A DNA stretch of 64,000 bases from an uncultured bacterium (lineage in GTDB: Bacteria > CAIJMQ01): the NCBI GenBank assembly GCA_903821905.1, contig CAIJMQ010000121.1, positions 1 through 64,000 of the forward strand. Direction: 5' to 3'. Under the pieces are notes generated by a model that did not search any database, was not told the DNA's origin, and saw only the letters and a list, made by a program, of their open reading frames with translations. Of the stretch, positions 1 through 9,553 are shown piece after piece. A program made the translations under genes and the position numbers. Position 1 is the stretch's first letter. Each line of letters opens with the position of its first letter.

Positions 1-3000
1 ATCAGCAGTGTTTGAGTTTAGTATGTTGTTGGTAAGGATATTTCCAGTGCTTAGATTAATATAAATACCATATGTGTTTGACTTAACTATATTGCCGATA
101 ACGGCATTAGAATAGCACCTTGAGGTACGTATGCCAGTGTATCCATTGTTTTGAACGGTATTATTTACTATTGTGTTGCCGTTGCATGAAAAAAGATAAA
201 TACCATCAGCATAATTTGAGTTAGCGGTATTTCCCCTGATGGTTCCGGTACTAACATCAAGTTGGATACCATAACCCCACGACACTGCGGCTCCGTTTGA
301 ATTTAAGGTATTGCCGGTAAAAATATTGTTACCAGAGTGATAAGTAACAATGCCCCATATGCCATTTAAGCTTGCTTCGTTGTAATTCAAATGATTACCA
401 CTGCTAGCGTGAATATAAATACCGGTATTACTATTGGAATTAGCGGTGTTACCAGTTAAGTTATTGTTAGATGAGGAATTAAGCCAAATTCCGCAAGAAT
501 TAGTGTGATTTCCATTATCTCCACCCTCGACCGGCTCAACAAAGGATAAACCGGAATTTGAATTAGCAGTATTATCTGTCAGAGTGTTGTAATTAGAAGA
601 AACAAGGTAGATACCGGTTTTGTTTGAATTAGCAGTATTATTGGTTAGGGTATTGGAACTAGAGGAAGAAAGATAGATGCCGTATTGGTTTAAGTTTGTT
701 CCGTTGTAATTCAAATGATTGCCGGAACCACTAGCAATATAAATACCGAGATTACTATTGGAATTAGCCGTATTGTCAGTTAAAATATTTGAGGAAGAAT
801 TAAGATAGATACCGATATTGTTTAAGTTTGCTTCGTTGTAATTCAAATGATTGCCGGAACCTCCAGTAATAAAAATACCGGTATTACTATTGGAATTAGC
901 CGTATTGCCGGTGCCTGGCGTTTCATCAAGACCTAAATTATTATTGGAGGAAGAATAAAGATAGATACCGTATTGGTTTGAGTTGGCTATAACGTTTTTG
1001 ATTATTGAACCGGTAGAATTGCTAAAATAAATTCCGTTTCCAAAATTAGTTATATTGGCGAAATTTTGAATAGTAATGTTGCTATAGCCACCTGAATTAT
1101 CAATACCATTAATACCACCTTCTCCATTTAAATTATGATTGCCGCCGTTAATAGTGATATCGCTGCTTCCAACGATTAATCCCAGATTCGTCGAACAAGT
1201 TAGATCTCCTGTAAGCGTATAAGTATAGCCACTTTTTCCTACAACCATATTGCTGCAAACACAGTTAGTGTCAGTTATTCCGTCGTAGTCGGTATCGCCG
1301 CAGGTTACAGTGTTAATGTTACTTGTGCCTAAATCCATGAAATCAGTTCCATTACCCGTCATTGTGTTGCTTATTAGGGTGTTGTTTGAGGAGTCAGGAT
1401 CAAGATAGATGCCGTATAAAGTGTTTAAGTTTGCAATATTGCTTATTAAGATGTTTGAGGAGGAATAAGAAAAATAAATACCATTCGCGTTTGAGCTTGC
1501 TTCGTTGTAATTCAAATGATTTCCTGAACCACCAGCAATAAAAATACCGGTATTACTATTGGAATTAGCAGTGTTGCCGGTGCCCAATGTAGTTCCTAGA
1601 TAATTTTCGGAAGAATTAAGAAGATAAATGCCATCTTGAGTGTTTAAATTAGTAGTATTATTAGTTAAGGTATTGGAATTAGAAGAATCAAGATAGATAC
1701 CGTATTGGTTTGAACTTGTTGTAACGTTTTGGATTATTGAACCGGTAGAACTATATAAATAAATTCCGTTTCCAAAATTGGTTATACTAGCGAAATTTTG
1801 AATAGTAATGTTGTCATAGCCACCTGAATTATCAATACCGTTAATGCCGCCATTTCCGGTTAAATTATGATTGCCACCATCAATAGTTATGCCATCGCTT
1901 CCAACAATTAATCCCAGACTGTCCTCCGGACAAATTAAATCTCCTGTGAGCTGGTAAGTGTAACCGGACTCACCTACAACCGTATTGCCACAGGCACAGA
2001 TAGTGTCAGTTGTTCCGTCATAGTCGGTATCGCCACAGTTAGCGGTAATAGTGTTGTTTGTGCCTAAATCCAGGAAATTAGTTCCATTACCAGTTATTGC
2101 ATTGCCTGTTAGGGTATTGTTTGAGGAGGAAGAATCAAGATAGATGCCGGTAGTGTTTAAGCTTGTAATATTGCCCATAAAGTTGTTTGAGTCAGAATCA
2201 AGATAGATGCCGAAATTAGCGTTTGACCTTGCAATATTGGCAGTTAGGGTGCTGTTCGAGGAATCAGGATCAAGATAGATGCCGTATTGGTTTGAGTTGA
2301 CTGTAACTTTTTTGATTGTTGAACCGGTAGAATTGTCTAAATAAATGCCATAAACACCTGAACCTGCTGTTACATTCTCAATAGTTGAACCGGTAGAGCT
2401 TTTTAAATATACACCCGCCCAACTATTGGCTAACGTTGTGGCGTTTTTAACGGTTACATTAGTGCAGTTTATGCACCAAACCATCCCTATGTTTGCATTG
2501 CTGAAATCATGTGTTTGATTTGATTGACCGTAGTAATAATAGATAGGGTTGTCGTCACCGTCTTCTACTCCAGAGTAATTTGTAGTATCTATATTATTAT
2601 TGTAATCAGAAATAGCAGAGCCCGTTACAAAAAGATTGCCAGAGAGATTATCGTACATTTTATTGTTAGTAAGGATGCTACCTGGAGAATTGTTTAAATA
2701 GATGCCGTAGGTAGGATAACTATTATCGCCCATATAAGGGCCATTGCCATATATGGTATTGGTTATAACTTGTGCTCCTGGAGAATTATTCAAATAAATA
2801 CCTTTGCCGAAATAAACAATGCCTCCACCCCACTCTCCAAGAATAGATCCGAAATTCTCAATAATAACTCCGCTGTGGCCATTAGTATCAATTCCTATAT
2901 TATTACCATTTCCGCTATCATTATAAAGAAAACAATGGTTTCCATTAATAGTAATCCCATCTGCTCCAACAATTAAACCAGTACCGCCGTAGCAATGTAA

Positions 3001-3189
3001 ATCACCACTTAAAGTATACGGGCCATAAGTACCTACTACGGTATCGCCGCAATTACAAGGGATATACGTAGTAGCATTTATCCATCCACAATTAGCCGCT
3101 TGAATAGTATTAGCCAATCCCAAAACAGCTGTGCTTATTATCAATATAGATAAAGAAACAAGTGCTAATTTTTTATTCTGTATTTTCAT
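1..3189 (-). CDS. Secreted right-handed parallel beta-helix (NosD-like) repeat protein, 3' end outside window
   Basis: One frame stays open from an ATG at 3189 to base 1, 1063 codons without a stop, so the C-terminus lies outside the window. Residues 1-27 form a signal peptide (MKIQNKK followed by a hydrophobic stretch and an Ala-rich end). The rest is made of short repeats such as NGIYLxxSSxNTLTxNTANSN, typical of NosD/PbH1 right-handed beta-helix rungs of about 22-24 residues. At least three larger modules are visible, each opening with a Cys-containing linker (CxCGxTVVG, then YTLxGDL, then GLIVGxDGITI). Two of these linkers follow a DTDYDGxTDT segment. A GNHLNYN-type rung recurs at least four times. 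Such proteins are usually extracellular or periplasmic; some bind or cleave polysaccharides. No catalytic residue can be assigned. Substrate and function are unknown; an adhesin or carbohydrate-binding role is a guess. Confidence 0.9.
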   Translation of the reverse strand, partial: MKIQNKKLALVSLSILIISTAVLGLANTIQAANCGWINATTYIPCNCGDTVVGTYGPYTLSGDLHCYGGTGLIVGADGITINGNHCFLYNDSGNGNNIGIDTNGHSGVIIENFGSILGEWGGGIVYFGKGIYLNNSPGAQVITNTIYGNGPYMGDNSYPTYGIYLNNSPGSILTNNKMYDNLSGNLFVTGSAISDYNNNIDTTNYSGVEDGDDNPIYYYYGQSNQTHDFSNANIGMVWCINCTNVTVKNATTLANSWAGVYLKSSTGSTIENVTAGSGVYGIYLDNSTGSTIKKVTVNSNQYGIYLDPDSSNSTLTANIARSNANFGIYLDSDSNNFMGNITSLNTTGIYLDSSSSNNTLTGNAITGNGTNFLDLGTNNTITANCGDTDYDGTTDTICACGNTVVGESGYTYQLTGDLICPEDSLGLIVGSDGITIDGGNHNLTGNGGINGIDNSGGYDNITIQNFASITNFGNGIYLYSSTGSIIQNVTTSSNQYGIYLDSSNSNTLTNNTTNLNTQDGIYLLNSSENYLGTTLGTGNTANSNSNTGIFIAGGSGNHLNYNEASSNANGIYFSYSSSNILISNIANLNTLYGIYLDPDSSNNTLISNTMTGNGTDFMDLGTSNINTVTCGDTDYDGITDTNCVCSNMVVGKSGYTYTLTGDLTCSTNLGLIVGSSDITINGGNHNLNGEGGINGIDNSGGYSNITIQNFANITNFGNGIYFSNSTGSIIKNVIANSNQYGIYLYSSSNNNLGLDETPGTGNTANSNSNTGIFITGGSGNHLNYNEANLNNIGIYLNSSSNILTDNTANSNSNLGIYIASGSGNHLNYNGTNLNQYGIYLSSSSSNTLTNNTANSNKTGIYLVSSNYNTLTDNTANSNSGLSFVEPVEGGDNGNHTNSCGIWLNSSSNNNLTGNTANSNSNTGIYIHASSGNHLNYNEASLNGIWGIVTYHSGNNIFTGNTLNSNGAAVSWGYGIQLDVSTGTIRGNTANSNYADGIYLFSCNGNTIVNNTVQNNGYTGIRTSRCYSNAVIGNIVKSNTYGIYINLSTGNILTNNILNSNTAD

Positions 3190-3221
3190 AATTAACATAC
3201 TCTTAATATATTCACTCTATC

Positions 3222-3249
3222 AATATAATACTAGACATCAAAGTTACAA
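3222..3249 (-). promoter_or_regulatory. Putative sigma70-type promoter of the beta-helix gene
   Basis: On the minus strand TTGTAA (3249-3244) is followed after 16 bases by TATATT (3227-3222), about 33 bases before the ATG at 3189. The surroundings are very AT-rich, so a chance match is possible. Confidence 0.35.
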
Positions 3250-3270
3250 TTCAAAATTTAAATTTGAATT
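3248..3270 (-). terminator. AT-only hairpin after the cyclophilin-like gene (weak terminator candidate)
   Basis: AATTCAAA (3248-3255) and TTTGAATT (3263-3270) can pair across a 7-base loop, 8 bases beyond the stop of the upstream gene. The stem has only one G-C pair per arm and no clean T-run follows on the minus strand, so termination is doubtful. Confidence 0.2.
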
Positions 3271-3278
3271 TTAATTTA

Positions 3279-3656
3279 TTATTTTAATACTCTCTCAACT
3301 TTTATCTTCTCTCCGTCTTCTACTTTTGAAAATTGTTTTGCATCTCCTAACATTTTTCCAAAAATATTTACAGGACTTGCAGGTCTTATTTCTTTACCTT
3401 TGCTTATAGGAGTCGGACCAAAAAATATACAAAAACAACTACCTGATGGCCAAAAACCAAGATCTCCTTCTTGAACTATCTCTTTTGCATTGTTTTCTTC
3501 CAATCTTAAAGGAATAGAAAAATAGATTTCTTCCCCCCACCTATTAACTTCCTTCTCAATAGGGAGAATCTTCCACATCTTTTCAGCAGTATTGGAATTA
3601 TTCAATTCAGCTTCCATCTGCACTTGAGATATTGAAATTTTTATTTTTTTAGCCAT
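3279..3656 (-). CDS. Cyclophilin-like fold protein (TM1367/DUF369-type)
   Basis: A 125-residue cytoplasmic protein without signal peptide. The segment GDLGFWPSGSCFCIFFGPTP followed by IRPASPVNIFGKMLGD is the hallmark of the small cyclophilin-like family typified by Thermotoga TM1367 (Cyclophil_like). Family members have a cyclophilin-like barrel, but no established prolyl isomerase activity or partner is known to me, so function is open. The ATG at 3656 is preceded by AAAAGGAT at good spacing. It lies downstream of dnaE with an 88-base gap holding its own promoter candidate, so it may be transcribed separately. Confidence 0.85.
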   Translation of the reverse strand: MAKKIKISISQVQMEAELNNSNTAEKMWKILPIEKEVNRWGEEIYFSIPLRLEENNAKEIVQEGDLGFWPSGSCFCIFFGPTPISKGKEIRPASPVNIFGKMLGDAKQFSKVEDGEKIKVERVLK

Positions 3657-3688
3657 TATTAAATGATCCTTTTAACTTATTAATTAAA

Positions 3689-3697
3689 ATTGTAGCA
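3689..3697 (-). promoter_or_regulatory. Extended -10 promoter candidate for the cyclophilin-like gene
   Basis: Minus-strand TGCTACAAT is an extended -10 (TGn plus TACAAT), placed about 33 bases before the ATG at 3656. No good -35 is seen, which is usual for extended -10 promoters. Confidence 0.4.
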
Positions 3698-3744
3698 TAG
3701 ATTCAAGCTTAGTGGAATTTCAAAATCATCTTGGAGGGCGAGAT

Positions 3745-6700
3745 TTACAAACTCTTATTATTTTCTTCCTCAGTTACAAACACTGTCCCTTTACCCAAAA
3801 TTTCTTCAATTTTATCTATGAGGAGTTTACTTGGTTCTACTTTCATATAATTCCCAGCTAAAAGAACTGTTTCTTTGGAATCTCCAGAAACATGAAAATA
3901 TACTTTGCTGTTACCTTTTGAAATCCGCAAAATATTCCTTAAAGTGGTAAAAATATCTTCGTTTGCCTGTGAATCATTAATATGTATGTGTAATATACGT
4001 TTTACCTCTGGAAGTGATGATAATCGAGGAATAGATCCCAGGTTTTTTATAACATCCGAGATGAGTTTCAAAGAAGAAGCAATTACTTTTAGTGTATCCC
4101 CATTCCTATCCAGTCTTCCTTCTACAATTACTTCTGAACCATCTGTTATATTAGTCTGTTCTTTCTCGAAAGCATCAGGAAATACCAAGACTTCGACATT
4201 TCCTTCCATATCTTCCAGTTTAAATATAGCCATTCTCTTCCCATCTTTTCTGGTAAATTTCTTCTGTATATTAGTTATTACTCCTCCTATTTTTACCGAT
4301 GCGGAACCGTTAAATTTGTGTAAATTAGTTGTATTGGCATTGGTAAACTTCCCAAGTATTTGTTCGTATCCAGCCAAAGGATGACCGGTTAAATAAAAGC
4401 CCAAGAATTCTTTTTCAAATTTTAAAATTTCGGATTTACTCCATTGCGGAATTTTATTTACATCTTTTACTTCTTCATTTTCGGAAGCAGAAAAAAGAGC
4501 TATTTGTCCTTTCTTCTTTCCGGATTTTGCTTTTATATCGCCCTCCAACATGCTTATTAAATATGCCCGGTTATTATCCAAAAGGTCAAAAGCACCACAC
4601 TTAATTAAACTTTCAATCACTTTCTTTGAAACCTTTCTCGAGTCTCCTCTTTCAATAAAATCATACAAAGAAACAAAACTGCCTTTTTCTTCCCTGACTC
4701 TAATAATATCATCAACCGCCTGTTCGCCCACATTTTTAACTGCCGACAAACCAAACCTTATATTATTATCTACTACAGTAAAATTAGTTGAGCTAACGTT
4801 TATATCTGGTTGAAGAACTTTAATACCCATTTCCGTACATTCATTCATAACAATAGCCATTTTATCCCTGTTAGCTTTTTCAGAATTAAGAAGTGCCGCC
4901 ATAAATTCCAACGGAAAATTAGCTTTAAGATAAGCGGTTCTATACGAGATAAAAGCATATGCAGTACTATGAGCTTTATTGAAACCATAACCGGCGAAAT
5001 ATGCCATATAGTCAAAAATTTTATTAGCTTTGGCTTCCGTAATACCATTTTTTTTAGCTCCCTTAACAAACTGGTCTCTCTTCTCATCCATAACTTCCGG
5101 AATTTTTTTACCCATGGCAGCTCTTAAATCATCGGCATCTGCCAAAGAGAAATTAGCAATTTCCGAAGCTATCCGCATAACCTGCTCTTGATAAAGGATA
5201 ATTCCATATGTTTCTTCCAGTATAGACTTTATTGAAGGATGGGGATAATCTATCGGCTCTTTGCCTTCTTTTCTTCTAATAAATGAATCTACCTGTCCTC
5301 CTCCTAACGGCCCGGGACGATACAGAGCTAAAAGAGCTACTAAATCTTTGAAACTTTCCGGATGCATTTTCTTTATCAATTCCCTCATACCTTCACTTTC
5401 CAACTGAAAAACTCCTATGGTTTTTGCTGCTCTTAATAGCTTATAGGTAGGGGGATCGTTAAAAGGTAAAAGGTCAAAATCAATATCTATATTTTGCGTG
5501 GATTTAACTATTTCAACAGTGTTATATAATAAAGACAGGGTCTTCAATCCAAGAAGGTCCATTTTTAAAAGTCCAATCCTGTCCAAAGATTCCATTGAAT
5601 ATTGGGTAAGAACTTCACCCTCACTCACTTGGTAAAGAGGTGTATACTCTGTTAAAGAATCTGCTGCTATAACAATCCCAGCAGCATGCGTTGAGGCATG
5701 ACGAGGTAACCCTTCCAAAATATTCGATATTTGAAAAAGGGGCGGATACTTCTCTTGAAAATCTTGTAGTTCTTTATCCTTTTTCACAGCTTCGGATAAT
5801 GTAAAATGTCCAAGCACGGGAATTTTTTTGGCAATCTGGTCAACTTCGCTGTAAGGCATATCAAGAACTCTACCAACATCCCTTATCACTGCTCTGGCTG
5901 CCATAGTTCCAAATGTAATTATTTGGGTAACCCTATCCTGGCCATATTTGCTTGTGACATAATTTATAACTTCATTTCTACGAGTATCAGAGAAATCAAT
6001 ATCTATATCCGGCATCTTTTTCCGTCCAGGATTTAAAAATCTCTCAAAATATAATCCATACTCCAAAGGATTTATATCAGTGATACCTAACGAGAAAGCC
6101 ACTAAACTACCTGCAGTAGAACCTCTGCCAGGTCCAACAGGAATACCTTTAGAGCGAGCAAAATTTATAAAATCCTGAACAATCAGAAAATAACCGGAGA
6201 ACCCCATTTTCTTTATTACTGATAATTCGTGTTCCAATCTTTCTATTGTTTTTTCATCAGCATCAGGTATCTTTCTCTTTAATCCATCGTAACAGAATCT
6301 TATAAGATATGAATCTAAGGTTTCTCCTTCAGGTACAGGGAAATGCGGAAGATGGAATTTTCCGAATTCCAACTCTAAATTGCATTTTTCAGTGATTTCA
6401 ATAGTATTGGTACAAGCTTCAGGATAGTCATTGAACATCTTTTTCATTTCTTGTGGTGATTTAAAATAGAACTCATCAGTCTGGAATTTTAATCTGTTTT
6501 CATCTTTTAAAAGAGATCCTGTTTGTATACAAAGCAAAGCATCATGTGCATAAGAGTGTTCCTTTTCAAGATAATGTACATCATTGGTAGCAACTAACGG
6601 TATATCCAGTTTCTTGGCAATTCTGATCAGCCCTTCGTTAGCTTTCTTCTGTTCGGGCAAAGATAACTGCATAAGTTCCAAATAAAAGTTACCCTTGCCT

Positions 6701-7206
6701 AAAATCTCCTGTAAATTACCGGCTATTTGGATTGCTCCTTCTTCATCATTCTGTAATAGTTTCTGGGAGATTTCACCTTTAAGACATCCTGAAAGGGCTA
6801 TTAACCCCTCCGAATATTTACTTAAGATTTCCTTGTCAATTCTCGGCCTATAATAGAATCCCTCCAAATAACCTATCGAATTAAGTTTCATCAGGTTTTT
6901 ATAACCTTTATGGTCTTTACATAAAAGAGTCAGGTGATAGAAAGAAGTTTCACCACGCTCTATTTTTTTCTCTTTCCTGTCTTTGGGAGCCAGATACATC
7001 TCGCTACCTATAATAGGCTTAATACCTTCGGAAATGGCTGTATCATAAAATTCAATAGCACCAAACATACAGCCATGGTCAGTTATGGCGAGTGCCGGCA
7101 TCTTATATTCTTTCGCCTTTTTTACTAAGTCAGGAATCCTGCACATACCGTCTAAGAGGGAATACCCGGTATGCGTGTGTAAATGAACAAAATCAGAATG
7201 TTCCAT
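3745..7206 (-). CDS. dnaE: DNA polymerase III alpha subunit
   Basis: The replicative DNA polymerase catalytic subunit, 1153 residues, close to the 1160 of E. coli. The N-terminal PHP domain (residues about 5-210) keeps the HLHTHTGYSLLDG and ITDHG histidines. The palm domain has PGRGSTAGSLV and the catalytic PDIDIDF with Asp400 and Asp402, matching Asp401/Asp403 of E. coli. The fingers region and a helix-hairpin-helix segment (LYDFIERGDSRKVSKKVIE) follow. An OB fold (SVKIGGVITN to VIVEGRLDRNG) is seen near residues 965-1045. There is no exonuclease insertion, so it is the DnaE1 type and not PolC. It lies 18 bases after truA and is probably cotranscribed with it. Confidence 0.98.
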   Translation of the reverse strand: MEHSDFVHLHTHTGYSLLDGMCRIPDLVKKAKEYKMPALAITDHGCMFGAIEFYDTAISEGIKPIIGSEMYLAPKDRKEKKIERGETSFYHLTLLCKDHKGYKNLMKLNSIGYLEGFYYRPRIDKEILSKYSEGLIALSGCLKGEISQKLLQNDEEGAIQIAGNLQEILGKGNFYLELMQLSLPEQKKANEGLIRIAKKLDIPLVATNDVHYLEKEHSYAHDALLCIQTGSLLKDENRLKFQTDEFYFKSPQEMKKMFNDYPEACTNTIEITEKCNLELEFGKFHLPHFPVPEGETLDSYLIRFCYDGLKRKIPDADEKTIERLEHELSVIKKMGFSGYFLIVQDFINFARSKGIPVGPGRGSTAGSLVAFSLGITDINPLEYGLYFERFLNPGRKKMPDIDIDFSDTRRNEVINYVTSKYGQDRVTQIITFGTMAARAVIRDVGRVLDMPYSEVDQIAKKIPVLGHFTLSEAVKKDKELQDFQEKYPPLFQISNILEGLPRHASTHAAGIVIAADSLTEYTPLYQVSEGEVLTQYSMESLDRIGLLKMDLLGLKTLSLLYNTVEIVKSTQNIDIDFDLLPFNDPPTYKLLRAAKTIGVFQLESEGMRELIKKMHPESFKDLVALLALYRPGPLGGGQVDSFIRRKEGKEPIDYPHPSIKSILEETYGIILYQEQVMRIASEIANFSLADADDLRAAMGKKIPEVMDEKRDQFVKGAKKNGITEAKANKIFDYMAYFAGYGFNKAHSTAYAFISYRTAYLKANFPLEFMAALLNSEKANRDKMAIVMNECTEMGIKVLQPDINVSSTNFTVVDNNIRFGLSAVKNVGEQAVDDIIRVREEKGSFVSLYDFIERGDSRKVSKKVIESLIKCGAFDLLDNNRAYLISMLEGDIKAKSGKKKGQIALFSASENEEVKDVNKIPQWSKSEILKFEKEFLGFYLTGHPLAGYEQILGKFTNANTTNLHKFNGSASVKIGGVITNIQKKFTRKDGKRMAIFKLEDMEGNVEVLVFPDAFEKEQTNITDGSEVIVEGRLDRNGDTLKVIASSLKLISDVIKNLGSIPRLSSLPEVKRILHIHINDSQANEDIFTTLRNILRISKGNSKVYFHVSGDSKETVLLAGNYMKVEPSKLLIDKIEEILGKGTVFVTEEENNKSL

Positions 7207-7224
7207 AATATTTATATTTTAGAA

Positions 7225-7974
7225 TTAGTACTCTACATCAACAAGAAATAACCCATGAGCAGGGACAACTTGTCCTTCCCTTTTTGCTTTCTTATTTATA
7301 ATCTCTTTGATTTCAGCAGGGTGCATCTTGCCTCTGCCAACTTCCAATAAGGTTGCGACTATATTTCTCACCATCTTATAGAGAAACGCATCTGCTTTTA
7401 TATCAAATCTAACAACCGAGATTTTAGTTAAAAAGCTAATTTCTTCCTTTTTTATTTCTATTGATTTTACAATTTTTACTGTATTTTTTACAGGGCTACC
7501 GGAAGCTTGGAATGGAGAAAAATCATATTGTCCAATCAGGCATTCTGCTCCTTCCTGCATTCTTTTTATATTTAATTCATAAGGATAAAAATAAACAAAA
7601 TTTCTTAACCAGACTGGTGGCTCATTACTATAGACCAAATATTTGTAATGTCTCTGTTTTGCTAAATATCGAGCATGGAATTTATCATCCACAATTTGTA
7701 CATCTTTAATTCGTATGTCTGTAGGAAGCATACTATTCAAAGCTTTCTTTAGATTAAAAACGTTGAAATCTTTTTCTACCTTAAAATTCGCAACCTGACC
7801 TAAAGCATGTGCCCCTGAATCAATTCTCCCCTGCCCTGCTATAGTAATTTTTTCATGAAATATTTTTTCAAGTTTCTTTTCGATTTTTTCTTGGACTGTT
7901 ATTTTCGTTTTTTGTCTCTGCCAACCGTGATAGTTAGTGCCTTCGTATTCAATAGTGAGTTTATAATTAACCAT
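7225..7974 (-). CDS. truA: tRNA pseudouridine(38-40) synthase
   Basis: Isomerises uridines 38, 39 and 40 in the tRNA anticodon arm. The 249-residue length fits TruA. The opening YKLTIEYEGTNYHGWQRQ is canonical, and the catalytic loop reads GRIDSGAHALGQ with the nucleophile Asp52; most TruA proteins have GRTDxGVHA, so Ile51 replaces the usual Thr. The C-terminal half keeps AFLYKMVRNIV. It stands immediately before dnaE and is divergent from the MBL/xerD pair. Confidence 0.96.
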   Translation of the reverse strand: MVNYKLTIEYEGTNYHGWQRQKTKITVQEKIEKKLEKIFHEKITIAGQGRIDSGAHALGQVANFKVEKDFNVFNLKKALNSMLPTDIRIKDVQIVDDKFHARYLAKQRHYKYLVYSNEPPVWLRNFVYFYPYELNIKRMQEGAECLIGQYDFSPFQASGSPVKNTVKIVKSIEIKKEEISFLTKISVVRFDIKADAFLYKMVRNIVATLLEVGRGKMHPAEIKEIINKKAKREGQVVPAHGLFLVDVEY

Positions 7975-8038
7975 ATTTTAATATTTGAATTCTAAATTAT
8001 TTAGCATTTTCCCATACTTTATATCTTCGTTCAACAAA

Positions 8039-8047
8039 TGGTAGAAT
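8039..8047 (+). promoter_or_regulatory. Extended -10 candidate for the MBL-xerD pair
   Basis: TGGTAGAAT (TGn plus TAGAAT) ends 7 bases before the ATG at 8055. If used, the transcript would be nearly leaderless. No convincing -35 is visible. Confidence 0.25.
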
Positions 8048-8054
8048 AAATAAA

Positions 8055-8678
8055 ATGCTGCTGGAAAAACTAATAGTAGGTCCTATAGAAACCAATTGTT
8101 ATGTAATTGGCTGCAAGAAAACTTTAGAAGGAATAGTTATAGATCCCGGAGCAGACGGAGAAAAAATTTTAAGGGTTATTAAAAGAAATAAGCTGAAAAT
8201 TAAGTATATTGTTAACACGCATGCACATATAGACCATATCGGAGCCAATAAATATCTAAAAGATGCACTTGGGTCGGAAATTTGTATGCACGAAAAAGAT
8301 ATAAAATTTCTAGAGAATCCTTCCTTGAATCTTTCCGTTTTAATTGAAAGGGAAATATCTTTTCCGTATCCGGATATAATACTTACTGCAAGTTCTCAGA
8401 TAAATATAGGGGATTTGCAAATATCAGTCCTACATACACCCGGACATACACCTGGAAGCATATCTCTTGTTATGAATGAATGCGTATTTACGGGAGATAC
8501 TCTGTTTTCGGGAAGTATAGGAAGAACAGATTTCCCTTTGGCTAACTATTCTCAGCTTATGAGGTCTATAAATAAAATATTGGCTCTGCCGGAGAATTCC
8601 CATATTTACCCTGGGCATGGACCTTCTTCCCAAGTGGGTATAGAAAAAAGAGAGAATCCTTATTTAAAAAATAAATGA
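8055..8678 (+). CDS. Metallo-beta-lactamase-fold hydrolase (glyoxalase II-like)
   Basis: A 207-residue soluble hydrolase. The zinc-binding motif THAHIDH is at residues 55-61 (His56, His58, Asp60, His61). Further ligands are offered by HTPGHTPGS, the bridging Asp in FTGDTLFSGS, and the final YPGHGP histidine. This is the pattern of small glyoxalase II-like hydrolases (YcbL/GloB-related), which split thioesters or related substrates. The missing C-terminal extension of true GloB makes a general MBL hydrolase the safer call. Its stop overlaps the xerD start (ATGA at 8675-8678), so translation is coupled. Confidence 0.93.
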   Translation: MLLEKLIVGPIETNCYVIGCKKTLEGIVIDPGADGEKILRVIKRNKLKIKYIVNTHAHIDHIGANKYLKDALGSEICMHEKDIKFLENPSLNLSVLIEREISFPYPDIILTASSQINIGDLQISVLHTPGHTPGSISLVMNECVFTGDTLFSGSIGRTDFPLANYSQLMRSINKILALPENSHIYPGHGPSSQVGIEKRENPYLKNK

Positions 8679-9553
8679 AGAGAATTGAAGAATTTTTGCA
8701 GTTTTTAACCGTCGAGAAAGGTCTTTCTAGAAATACCATACAAGCATACCAAGCCGACCTAAGAGATTTTTATGACTTCCTTTCTAAAGCAACAATCTCT
8801 TGGGAAAATGTTAATTATCCCCTTCTAGTTTCATATATAGAACTCCTTAGAAAAAAGGGTTTTTCTTCTTATTCCATTGCACGTAAAGTTTCTGCTATAC
8901 GCAGTTTCTTTAAGTTTTTATCTGGTCAGAAATACATAAAAGAAGACCCGACTATGATTTTAGAATCATTCAGAAGAGAACGGCATCTTCCGCTCGTTCT
9001 ATCTGTCAGCCAAATAAATTCAATACTTGAAAATATCGATACCGTTAAACCATCAAACCTGAGAGACAAAGCACTCCTGGAACTGCTCTATGCTACAGGC
9101 GTCAGGGTGTCCGAAATTGTAGATTTAAAAATTGAAAACATAGACATAGAAGTTGGATATGCAAAAGTTCTGGGAAAAGGCTCTAAAGAAAGAATCGTTC
9201 CCATAGGGAAATATGCAACAAAATGGTTAAAGAAATACTTAGAAAACATAAGACCTGCTTTCAATAAAGGCATAGATTCAAAGTATGTATTCCTAAACAA
9301 AAGAGGAATGAAACTCTCCAGGCAGAGCATATGGAAGATAATTAAAAAATATGGAAGAAAGAGCGCAATCCCTAAAATTTCTCCCCACACTTTCAGACAT
9401 TCTTTTGCTACACACTTATTGGAAGGAGGAGCAGATCTCCGCTCAGTTCAGGAAATGTTAGGGCATGTAGATATATCAACAACACAGATTTATACTCAAT
9501 TAAACCGAAAAATACTGAAAGAAATCCACAAGAAATATCACCCCAGAGGATGA
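8675..9553 (+). CDS. xerD: Tyrosine recombinase XerD (chromosome dimer resolution)
   Basis: A 292-residue site-specific recombinase acting at dif with XerC. It has an N-terminal SAM-like core-binding domain (1-90) and a C-terminal catalytic domain. All catalytic residues are present with the same spacing as E. coli XerD: Arg144, Lys168, His238, Arg241, His264 and nucleophile Tyr273. The C-terminal tail ending HPRG is typical of XerD rather than XerC. It overlaps the MBL gene by four bases. Its last 16 bases overlap the convergent end of oppF, leaving no room for a terminator between them. No neighbouring integron or phage genes are seen, so a housekeeping role is likely. Confidence 0.93.
   Translation: MKRIEEFLQFLTVEKGLSRNTIQAYQADLRDFYDFLSKATISWENVNYPLLVSYIELLRKKGFSSYSIARKVSAIRSFFKFLSGQKYIKEDPTMILESFRRERHLPLVLSVSQINSILENIDTVKPSNLRDKALLELLYATGVRVSEIVDLKIENIDIEVGYAKVLGKGSKERIVPIGKYATKWLKKYLENIRPAFNKGIDSKYVFLNKRGMKLSRQSIWKIIKKYGRKSAIPKISPHTFRHSFATHLLEGGADLRSVQEMLGHVDISTTQIYTQLNRKILKEIHKKYHPRG

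Noticed and set aside
8675-9553. xerD as integrase of a mobile element
   Set aside because: No phage, transposon or attachment-site signs nearby; sequence and C-terminal tail match housekeeping XerD.
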